Notes under the pieces: generated by a model
Database searches by the model: none
The model's input: the letters and a program-made list of their open reading frames with translations, nothing else
What the model was told of the DNA's origin: nothing
From: Chloroflexota bacterium
GTDB lineage: Bacteria > Chloroflexota > Anaerolineae > Promineifilales > Promineifilaceae
DNA length: 10,025 bases
Reading direction: 5' to 3'
NCBI GenBank assembly: GCA_008501785.1
Contig: QQUD01000024.1
Coordinates: forward strand, 1 to 10,025
Position numbers and translations under genes: made by a program
Shown: positions 5,290 through 10,025 of the stretch, piece after piece
How positions within the stretch are numbered: the first letter of the stretch is position 1
Layout of the letters: each line of letters begins with the position of its first letter

Positions 5290-5796
5290 ATGAATACAAA
5301 ACAGAAAAAATTAAGTAAAACACAAATCAACTTTTTGGTTGACCTCGGCATTTTTCTACTGGTTTTGCTGGTGGCTGCACCAAAAACAACGGGAATGGCC
5401 ATTCACGAATGGCTGAGCATCGCCTTTGCGGTCCCGATTATGGCACATCTGGTTCTCCATTGGAAATGGATTGTCAATGTGACCAAAAAGATTTTTAGTA
5501 AAATTCCGGGCGAAACCCGTTTTAACTACATTTTGAACTTGCTTATCTTTATTTCAATCGTGTTGGTATCGTTATCAGGCATCTTGATTTCCGAAGAAGC
5601 GCTGCCAGCATTAGGCATTGCAATGGCGATTGACCCGTTCTGGTCCTCTATGCATGATTTATCTGCCAACCTCTTTATCGTGATGACAGGTGTGCATATT
5701 GCTATGCACTGGACGTGGATTGTGAATGCATTTAAACGATATGTTTTGCCAAAGAAAGCGGCTGTCAATGTTGCAACCGCAAATGGAGGTGACTAA
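5290..5796 (+). CDS. DUF4405-like four-helix membrane protein, possible b-type cytochrome
   Basis: A 168-residue protein with four hydrophobic helices (about residues 15-30, 41-58, 80-100 and 124-146). Six His occur at helix positions: His39 (HEWLS), His53 and His57 (HLVLHW), His122 (HDLSA), His136 and His140 (HIAMHW). The two HxxxHW motifs give the two halves a related look and suggest heme coordination as in cytochrome b561-like and DUF4405 (PF14358) proteins. This would mean electron transfer in the membrane; heme binding itself is inferred. The ATG at 5290-5292 has AAGGA seven bases upstream and is preferred to the TTG directly before it. The next gene follows after two bases, with its SD inside this gene's end. 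Confidence 0.85.
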   Translation: MNTKQKKLSKTQINFLVDLGIFLLVLLVAAPKTTGMAIHEWLSIAFAVPIMAHLVLHWKWIVNVTKKIFSKIPGETRFNYILNLLIFISIVLVSLSGILISEEALPALGIAMAIDPFWSSMHDLSANLFIVMTGVHIAMHWTWIVNAFKRYVLPKKAAVNVATANGGD

Positions 5797-5798
5797 TC

Positions 5799-6134
5799 AT
5801 GAATATTGTTAAACAAGTAGCCATTATTCTTCTTGCAGGTTTAGTTGTTGTGGCACTCGCATTGCCACTCTCAAATACAGAATGGGCAGAAGGCCTCCGC
5901 ACCGAAACGGGTGTGGTAGAAGAAGGGTTTAGTGCAGAAGAAGGTGCATCTGTTGGTGAAGAGGAAGGACGTGAGATGTCCTCAGGAGTCATGCTGGTCA
6001 TGCCTATCATGAAGCAAGTCTTCATGATGGGGATTCCGGGACTGATTACACTCGGCGTCCTCAAATTGACGAGGCGTTTTAGAGGAAAGAAAAAGCAAAG
6101 GCGTACGCGGCAAACTGCCGAAGCCACCGCCTGA
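5799..6134 (+). CDS. Small two-helix membrane protein with acidic linker and basic tail
   Basis: A 111-residue protein of unknown function. A helix at residues 7-24 looks like a signal anchor. It is followed by an acidic segment (about 35-60, including VEEGFSAEEGASVGEEEGRE), a second helix (about 62-90) and a strongly basic tail (RRFRGKKKQRRTR). The charge pattern suggests that the acidic linker lies outside and both ends lie in the cytoplasm. GGAGGT eight bases before the ATG lies inside the end of the DUF4405-like gene, so the two are co-translated and probably work as a pair. A terminator follows directly. Confidence 0.8.
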   Translation: MNIVKQVAIILLAGLVVVALALPLSNTEWAEGLRTETGVVEEGFSAEEGASVGEEEGREMSSGVMLVMPIMKQVFMMGIPGLITLGVLKLTRRFRGKKKQRRTRQTAEATA

Positions 6135-6141
6135 TATTCAG

Positions 6142-6178
6142 AGCTGACAGGTTTTTCGAGACCTGTCAGCTTTTTTTT
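6142..6178 (+). terminator. Strong rho-independent terminator after the DUF4405 operon
   Basis: AGCTGACAGGT (6142-6152) pairs perfectly with ACCTGTCAGCT (6161-6171) over an eight-base loop, followed by eight T (6171-6178). It ends the plus-strand operon and lies 16 bases from the convergent metG stop. Confidence 0.93.
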
Positions 6179-6193
6179 GCGAACTTTTATATT

Positions 6194-7969
6194 TTAGGTT
6201 GTCTGAAACAACTTGTTATGTTCTCGCTCGATGATTGATTTGTCGAGTTTTTTGAAGAGGGGAAACGGCCGTTTCAACCCCTGCCCACTCTGCAACCGAC
6301 TCGGTTCCCATCGCCCAACGGCCCCTGTGCCATCATAAACCAATGCATTGTGTGAACGCGCTGCCTCATGAAAGGTAGTTAGACATTGCTCACCCAAAAG
6401 TGGTTGCGTGTAGCCTAACTGGTGATGCAGTTGCTCGCTGCTGAACGGCAAAAAGGGAGCCAACAGCACTTTGATAGAATCGATAGCTCGTAATGCCGTG
6501 AATACCGTAGTAGCCGCTGCTTGCTTATCCGTTTTCACCGCGCCAAACCAGGGCGCATTTTCCAAATAGGCATTGACAGCGCGGGCAGTCGCTAACGCCT
6601 CGTTGAGTGCCTGACGCAGTTTGACAGCATCTAACAGATTGCCTACCTGTTCAAATGCGCCGTCTACAGATGCTAGCAACTCTTTGTCGATAGGGCGCAG
6701 TGGTCCAGGTGTGGGCACACACCCATCCCAATGTTTGTAGGCAAATTTGAGCACACGATTGACCAGATTGCCCCAGGTGGCAACCAGTTCGCTGTTGTTG
6801 CGCTGCACAAAGTCGGCCCAGGTGAAGTCGGAATCGGTTGTTTCGGGCAGTACGGCCGTTAAATAAAACCGAATAGAATCGGGATCATACGCGGCCAGCA
6901 TATCTGTCAACCACACTGCCCAGTTGCGGCTGGTGCTGATTTTGCCCTTTTCCAGCGTTAAAAATTGATTGGCAGGTACATCGTAGGGCAAATTGAGCCG
7001 TTTCGATTCGTCATCCTCATACAGCCTTTCCACTCCCAATAGTTCCGCAGGCCAGAAGATAGTGTGGAATGGAATATTGTCTTTGCCCAGGAAGTAATAG
7101 CTGCGGGCATCTGGGTTGTACCACCACGCTTTCCACGCTTCTGGTTGACCCATATTCTTGGCCCATTCAATGGTTGCCGACAAATAGCCGACGATGTTTT
7201 CGGCCCAGATGTACAGCTTTTTGTCCTCCCAACCAGGAACCGGCACGTCGATGCCCCAGTTGAGGTCGCGGGTAAACGGCCGTTCCTGCAACCCATTTTC
7301 AATAAACCCACGCGTAAAATTGAGCGGATTACTGCGCCAATGATGTTCATGTGCATCCAAATGAGCTAAAAGCCGCTCGCTAAACGCTGGCAAATCAAAA
7401 AAGAGATGCGTCGTTTTGCGCACCACCGGCTGTGAGCCGTCTATTTTGCTGCGCGGTGCAATCAACTCCACGCTGTTGTGCAAATGCCCACATTGGTCAC
7501 ACTGGTCGCCCCGCGCCTCCGCAAAGCCGCAGTTGGGGCAAGTGCCTTCCACATACCGGTCCGCTAAAAATCGCTGCTCTGTTTCGGAGTACAGCATTTT
7601 TTGAGTACGCGGCACGATATAGCCTTTATCATATAATTTGCGAAATACATCTTGTGACACACGATGATGGTTTTCTGTGTCGGTGTGTGTGAACAGGTCG
7701 AAGCTGATGCCCAAAGCCAACTGGGATTCTAAAAAGCCTTGATGGTAACGTTCAAACAAGGCGCGAGGCGAAATGCCTTCCTGGTCAGCCGCAACCGTGA
7801 TGGGTGTGCCGTGTGTATCAGAACCAGACACCATCAAAACCTGATTCCCCTGCAATCGGTGATAACGTGCAAAAATATCGGCTGGTATAAGTGATCCAGC
7901 GGCGTGGCCTAGGTGTAAACGGCCGTTTGCATACGTCCACGCCACAGCTACGAGAATATGTGTTGTCAT
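6194..7969 (-). CDS. metG: Methionyl-tRNA synthetase
   Basis: A 591-residue class I synthetase that charges tRNA-Met in the cytoplasm. The HIGH motif is HLGH (19-22). A zinc knuckle with four Cys (CPNCG at 143-147, CDQCG at 156-160) sits in the connective domain. The KMSKS loop is GKISTS, with KISTS at 342-346. The family segment WGNLVNRVLKF begins the anticodon-binding helical domain. The C-terminal tRNA-binding (EMAP/Trbp111-like) domain is absent, as in many bacteria. The ATG at 7967-7969 has AAGGA eight bases upstream, better than the ATG nine codons earlier. Four ACGGCCGT copies lie within the gene in three reading frames. Upstream, a small ORF and a terminator suggest attenuation control. 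Confidence 0.97.
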   Translation of the reverse strand: MTTHILVAVAWTYANGRLHLGHAAGSLIPADIFARYHRLQGNQVLMVSGSDTHGTPITVAADQEGISPRALFERYHQGFLESQLALGISFDLFTHTDTENHHRVSQDVFRKLYDKGYIVPRTQKMLYSETEQRFLADRYVEGTCPNCGFAEARGDQCDQCGHLHNSVELIAPRSKIDGSQPVVRKTTHLFFDLPAFSERLLAHLDAHEHHWRSNPLNFTRGFIENGLQERPFTRDLNWGIDVPVPGWEDKKLYIWAENIVGYLSATIEWAKNMGQPEAWKAWWYNPDARSYYFLGKDNIPFHTIFWPAELLGVERLYEDDESKRLNLPYDVPANQFLTLEKGKISTSRNWAVWLTDMLAAYDPDSIRFYLTAVLPETTDSDFTWADFVQRNNSELVATWGNLVNRVLKFAYKHWDGCVPTPGPLRPIDKELLASVDGAFEQVGNLLDAVKLRQALNEALATARAVNAYLENAPWFGAVKTDKQAAATTVFTALRAIDSIKVLLAPFLPFSSEQLHHQLGYTQPLLGEQCLTTFHEAARSHNALVYDGTGAVGRWEPSRLQSGQGLKRPFPLFKKLDKSIIEREHNKLFQTT

Positions 7970-7993
7970 GATTGTTTTCCTTTGTGGTTGAGA

Positions 7994-8060
7994 CACGGAT
8001 TTGACGGATTTGACGGATAGAGAGAAAAGAAAAAAATCTGTTCAATCCGTATCATCCGTG
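7994..8060. repeat. ATCCGT repeats in inverted arrangement upstream of metG
   Basis: On the plus strand CACGGAT, TTGACGGAT and TTGACGGAT (7994-8018) are followed after 26 bases by ATCCGTATC and ATCCGTG (8045-8060). CACGGAT (7994-8000) and ATCCGTG (8054-8060) are a perfect inverted repeat, so the metG leader RNA could fold here. The same ATCCGT unit is found at 2731-2751. Confidence 0.55.
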
Positions 8061-8114
8061 CCCAATTTTCTTAATTGGTTTAAATTGGTGGTTTTTTGTA
8101 TGGGATAGGTAAAC

Positions 8115-8141
8115 AAAAAACCGCCAGCGTGAGGCTGACGG
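8115..8141 (-). terminator. Rho-independent terminator between small ORF and metG
   Basis: On the minus strand CCGTCAGC (8134-8141) pairs with GCTGGCGG (8121-8128), one pair being U-G, around a five-base loop. Six T follow (8115-8120). It lies 25 bases after the small ORF's stop codon and about 145 bases before the metG ATG, so it either ends a short RNA or acts as an attenuator for metG. Confidence 0.85.
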
Positions 8142-8223
8142 TGGGGATAGCTGCCGGGGTGTTTGCTATGCGCGTGCGCCAGCGACCCATGCCGGTAAGC
8201 CTCGCTTCACCGGCTGCGGCAGC
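8122..8223 (-). promoter_or_regulatory. Candidate attenuator: competing RNA pairings over the small ORF
   Basis: Three elements can pair in mutually exclusive ways on the minus-strand RNA. The terminator's 3' arm word GCTGGCG (8122-8128) is repeated inside the small ORF (8177-8183), and both can pair with CGTCAGC (8134-8140). GCTGCCG within codons 16-19 (8217-8223) is complementary to CGGCAGC (8150-8156), just ahead of the terminator. A hairpin GCCGGT/ACCGGC with inner AAGC/GCTT sits between them (8191-8214). This is the layout of a transcription attenuator, or of a folded small RNA. No T-box or SAM riboswitch core was recognised. Confidence 0.45.
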
Positions 8224-8270
8224 CTGCACATATCCATAGCGTTTTGAAAAGTTTGTTGTACAATAATCAT
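8166..8270 (-). CDS. Small ORF of 34 codons, possible leader peptide of metG
   Basis: The peptide starts MIIVQQTFQNAMDMCRLPQP, continues VKRGLPAWVAGARA and ends with TAG. GGAG lies six bases before the ATG (8268-8270), and a strong promoter places the RNA start about 17 bases further upstream, so translation is likely. Two Met codons (12 and 14) stand before the region that can form the competing hairpins. Stalling for lack of Met-tRNA could therefore free the downstream RNA for antitermination; this is inference. I know no family for the peptide. It may also be a small protein in its own right. Confidence 0.6.
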   Translation of the reverse strand: MIIVQQTFQNAMDMCRLPQPVKRGLPAWVAGARA

Positions 8271-8293
8271 ATCTTTCTCCAAACTTGCATGAC

Positions 8294-8322
8294 ATCCTAG
8301 CATATGCTCATTCCCAAGTCAA
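8294..8322 (-). promoter_or_regulatory. Strong promoter for the small ORF/metG transcript
   Basis: On the minus strand TTGACT (8317-8322) and TAGGAT (8294-8299) are spaced by exactly 17 bases, with an extended -10 TGC directly upstream of the -10 box. The expected RNA start is near 8287, giving a short transcript of about 170 bases if the terminator at 8115-8141 is used. Confidence 0.75.
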
Positions 8323-8343
8323 AATATTTTAACTTGTTTTTCG

Positions 8344-8422
8344 CTTTGCCCGTCATATTGTGACCCACGGCAAAGAGCGGTGTCCAAATGAGTACCTTAC
8401 AAAAAATAAGTAAAACTCATTT
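8344..8422 (+). promoter_or_regulatory. Two hairpins in the leader region of the LysM gene
   Basis: CTTTGCC/GGCAAAG (8344-8350 with 8369-8375) encloses GTCA/TGAC (8352-8355 with 8361-8364). Next, AAATGAGT/ACTCATTT (8386-8393 with 8415-8422) encloses TTAC/GTAA (8397-8400 with 8410-8413) and runs into five T. If transcribed, the second resembles a weak attenuator. A clear promoter for the LysM gene was not identified, so these could also be protein-binding sites. Confidence 0.4.
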
Positions 8423-8460
8423 TTAGTAACAAAAGTTGTAACAACAAAGGAGTTATAAAG

Positions 8461-9393
8461 TTGGCTAAAAAATCTGATTTCAGTGCATTTGAATGGAAAT
8501 TGCTCAAAGATTCCCCATATTGGGTACAAACTGCAATTACGGCAGCTGAAGGTCGTATGGGCATGGTTGAAAAACGACGCGAAGCAAAAGCTTTGACGGC
8601 GTATCTCGAAGGTTACAAATCTAGTGATGGCGTTGTCCGGGATGTTCTAGCAGCACAAGATGGCAAACACGAAGTTGATCCCAAAACACCATTGGAAAAA
8701 GTTGGCGAAACATTGGAACAAATTTCTACTGTTGTTGAAGCTAAAGGTGGGTCGAAAGGGCTTGACGCTTTCAATGAGTTTTTGACAGGGGCAGCGGACG
8801 CGATTGCTGGTGCTGCTGGCGAAAATATGCTCAAAAAAGCAGACAAAATTAGTGACGAAGAAGAGGAAGCTTTGGACCTGATTGGCCGTGCTTTACGAGC
8901 GACAGATGCGGACAAATCCAAACGCGCTGCTGCTGAAGCGGCTGCGCATCGTGCCGAATTGAAGAAACGCCAGGCAGAAGCTAAGAAAGCAGCCGATGCT
9001 GCCAAGAAAGCTGAACTGGAAAAGAAATTGGCCGAAATGGAAAAGAAAGCGAAAGAGGCTGAAGCTGAAGCCAAAAAACGCGAAGCGTTGGCCAAGAAAC
9101 AAGCTGAAATTCGTGAAGCACGTCGTAAGAGATTGGAAGAAGCACGTAAAAAAGCTGCTGCTGCTAAAGCCGCTTCTCAACAAAAAGCTGCTGCTGAAGC
9201 CGCTGCTGCCGAAGCCGCTGCTGCCGCTGCCGCTCGCAAATACGTTGTGCAGCCTGGTGACACCCTCAGCCACATCGCGCTTCAGTTCTATGGCAATGCC
9301 AATGATTGGCGCAAGATTCACGAAGCAAATAAAGATGTTATTAAGAATCCTGGCATGATTTATCCTGGACAAGAGTTTACGATTCCTGAATAG
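8461..9393 (+). CDS. LysM-domain protein with long charged helix, no signal peptide
   Basis: A 310-residue protein beginning with TTG, with AAAGGAG eight bases upstream. Residues 1-150 form an unrecognised mostly helical domain. Residues about 152-258 are a continuous Ala/Lys/Glu/Arg-rich helix resembling the TolA stalk. Residues 260-309 are a LysM domain ([20 protein letters not shown] through [10 protein letters not shown]). The LysM resembles that of E. coli Kbp/YgaU, a cytoplasmic potassium-binding protein, in its YGNA, HEAN and IYPGQ words. There is no N-terminal signal or membrane segment ([15 protein letters not shown]), so either it works in the cytoplasm or it leaves by an unusual route. 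Peptidoglycan binding is the family's common role but is not certain here. A terminator follows, so it is a single-gene unit. Confidence 0.9.
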   Translation: MAKKSDFSAFEWKLLKDSPYWVQTAITAAEGRMGMVEKRREAKALTAYLEGYKSSDGVVRDVLAAQDGKHEVDPKTPLEKVGETLEQISTVVEAKGGSKGLDAFNEFLTGAADAIAGAAGENMLKKADKISDEEEEALDLIGRALRATDADKSKRAAAEAAAHRAELKKRQAEAKKAADAAKKAELEKKLAEMEKKAKEAEAEAKKREALAKKQAEIREARRKRLEEARKKAAAAKAASQQKAAAEAAAAEAAAAAAARKYVVQPGDTLSHIALQFYGNANDWRKIHEANKDVIKNPGMIYPGQEFTIPE

Positions 9394-9434
9394 GCGCTTT
9401 CTGCTGGATAGTTAGAGACAGAGAAGAGAGATAG

Positions 9435-9472
9435 AAAAGCGGTATCGCATGAATGTGCGGTGCCGCTTTTTT
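9435..9472 (+). terminator. Rho-independent terminator after the LysM gene
   Basis: A 15-bp stem joins 9435-9449 with 9456-9470, using G-T wobbles in its upper half, around a six-base loop. Its base is AAAAGCGG/CCGCTTTT, and six T close it (9467-9472). Confidence 0.92.
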
Positions 9473-9544
9473 GATCTTTGCTGTACAGGTGTAACATCTT
9501 GGCCTTTACTGTTACAAATTAATTTCAAATTGATGAGGGTACAT

Positions 9545-10025
9545 GTGAAAGTTGCGATTTTGTCTGATATTCACGGGAATTCGATTTCGTTGGAGGCGGT
9601 TTTAGATGATATTGAAAGACGTGGGGGTGTGAATGGGTATTGGTTTGTAGGGGATTACTGTGCGTTAGGGTTTGATCCCGTCGGTGTATTGCAGCGAGTC
9701 CAATCGCTGCCGAATGCTGTGTTTGTGCGCGGCAATACGGATCGGTATGTGACAGACCAGATTCTGAAACCGCCGCTTGCGAGTGCCTTGGAGAACGTCG
9801 ATTTAGTGCCGGTGGTTGTCGGTGTGGCGCAGGGCTTTTCGTGGACGCAGGGAATGGTAACGGCCGTTTCCCAATACAACTGGCTCAAAAATTTATCTCT
9901 GGAACATCGATTGGTTTTGCCAGACGGCACGCGGGTCTTGCTCGTTCATGCAGCACCGGGAGATGATGATGGATTGGGTGTGCGCCGTGATCATACGAAT
10001 GATGATTTACAGCGCATTTTAGATG
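9545..10025 (+). CDS. Calcineurin-like metallophosphoesterase, partial, C-terminus missing
   Basis: The first 160 codons of a YfcE/MJ0936-type phosphoesterase that runs off the right edge. The start reads VKVAILSDIHGNSISLEAVL, carrying motif I (Asp8, His10). Motif II is FVGDYCALGFDPV and motif III is VRGNTDRYV, where Thr replaces the more usual His, as in many members of this subfamily. The later motif is LLVHAAPGDD. Together these bind two metal ions to cleave phosphoesters in the cytoplasm. The start is a GTG at 9545-9547 with GAGGGT four bases upstream; the ATG two bases earlier is in another frame. The last metal-binding Gly-His motif is beyond the window. One ACGGCCGT copy lies at 9860-9867. 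Confidence 0.92.
   Translation, partial: MKVAILSDIHGNSISLEAVLDDIERRGGVNGYWFVGDYCALGFDPVGVLQRVQSLPNAVFVRGNTDRYVTDQILKPPLASALENVDLVPVVVGVAQGFSWTQGMVTAVSQYNWLKNLSLEHRLVLPDGTRVLLVHAAPGDDDGLGVRRDHTNDDLQRILD

Larger units (their letters stand above)
1808..9867. repeat. Dispersed palindromic octamer ACGGCCGT, 13 copies (HIP1-like)
   Basis: Copies start at 1808, 2498, 3372, 3692, 4153, 4344, 4545, 4787, 6265, 6852, 7276, 7919 and 9860. Ten of them extend to the 10-bp palindrome AACGGCCGTT, and several to AAACGGCCGTTT. A random 10-kb sequence would hold about 0.15 copies. Twelve lie in genes, in three frames: Thr-Ala-Val (six), Arg-Pro (four) and Asn-Gly-Arg (two). None lies in the ABC operon, the DUF4405 operon or the LysM gene. 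Single-mismatch ACGGCCGA copies are at 1371, 2591 and 4255. The behaviour is that of a genome-wide DNA word such as cyanobacterial HIP1, of unknown function. Confidence 0.85.

Noticed and set aside
6958..7692. Several short open frames on both strands within metG.
   Set aside because: They are shadows of the metG frame, whose catalytic and zinc motifs are continuous across the region.
8105..8290. T-box, SAM-type riboswitch, 6S RNA or tRNA-Sec in the metG leader region.
   Set aside because: No T-box AGGGTGG motif, no SAM riboswitch core, no T-arm GGTTC sequence and no end-to-end rod fold were seen. A structured RNA remains possible but cannot be named.
8080..8295. 71-codon minus-strand ORF starting at 8295.
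   Set aside because: Its start codon overlaps the -10 box of the promoter and it reads through the terminator stem. The 34-codon ORF at 8166-8270 fits the signals much better.
8613..9372. Long minus-strand open frames opposite the LysM gene.
   Set aside because: They are Ser/Phe/Ala-rich mirror images of the Lys/Glu/Ala-rich coding strand, with no SD or recognisable domain.

Overview
The window reads as ordinary bacterial chromosome of moderate GC with short intergenic spaces, Shine-Dalgarno sites of the AAGGA/GGAG type, and occasional TTG or GTG starts. Gene content (a MetRS with a KISTS loop and no C-terminal tRNA-binding domain, a DUF4405-type membrane protein, a signal-less LysM protein) together with a very dense 8-bp palindrome, ACGGCCGT, would fit an environmental Chloroflexota-like genome. 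That assignment is an inference with low confidence. No rRNA, tRNA, CRISPR array, transposase or phage gene was seen.

Layout. Bases 1-1616 (minus strand) hold an ABC exporter operon: an FtsX/MacB-type permease followed by its ATPase, which is cut by the left edge. It is driven by a clear TTGACA-17-TATTCT promoter whose -35 box lies inside a perfect 8-bp inverted repeat that looks like a repressor operator. Bases 1717-2128 are intergenic and rich in palindromes. Bases 2129-2731 (plus) encode a DsbA/FrnE-type thiol oxidoreductase. Its catalytic CPYC motif reads TGA-P-Y-C, with a good SD and ATG upstream of the TGA and a candidate selenocysteine-insertion hairpin just after it. This is the most striking feature and suggests a selenoprotein. 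Bases 2827-5018 (minus) carry a compact row of five genes: a cupin, a Dabb-domain protein, a second cupin, a membrane protein of unknown function, and a HAD phosphatase. The last four genes are coupled by overlaps of 1, 11 and 23 bases. Bases 5290-6134 (plus) hold a four-helix DUF4405-like protein, a possible b-type heme binder, and a small two-helix partner, closed by a strong terminator.

Bases 6194-7969 (minus) are metG. Upstream of it, on the same strand, is a strong promoter, a 34-codon small ORF with its own SD, a rho-independent terminator, and a competing repeat of one terminator arm inside the small ORF. This has the anatomy of a transcription attenuator. Bases 8461-9393 (plus) encode a TTG-initiated LysM protein with a long Ala/Lys/Glu helix and no signal peptide, followed by a strong terminator. 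A calcineurin-like phosphoesterase starts at 9545 and runs off the right edge.

The palindrome ACGGCCGT occurs 13 times, 12 of them inside genes and in all three reading frames (encoding Thr-Ala-Val, Arg-Pro or Asn-Gly-Arg). The signal therefore belongs to the DNA and not to the proteins, much like the HIP1 element of cyanobacteria.
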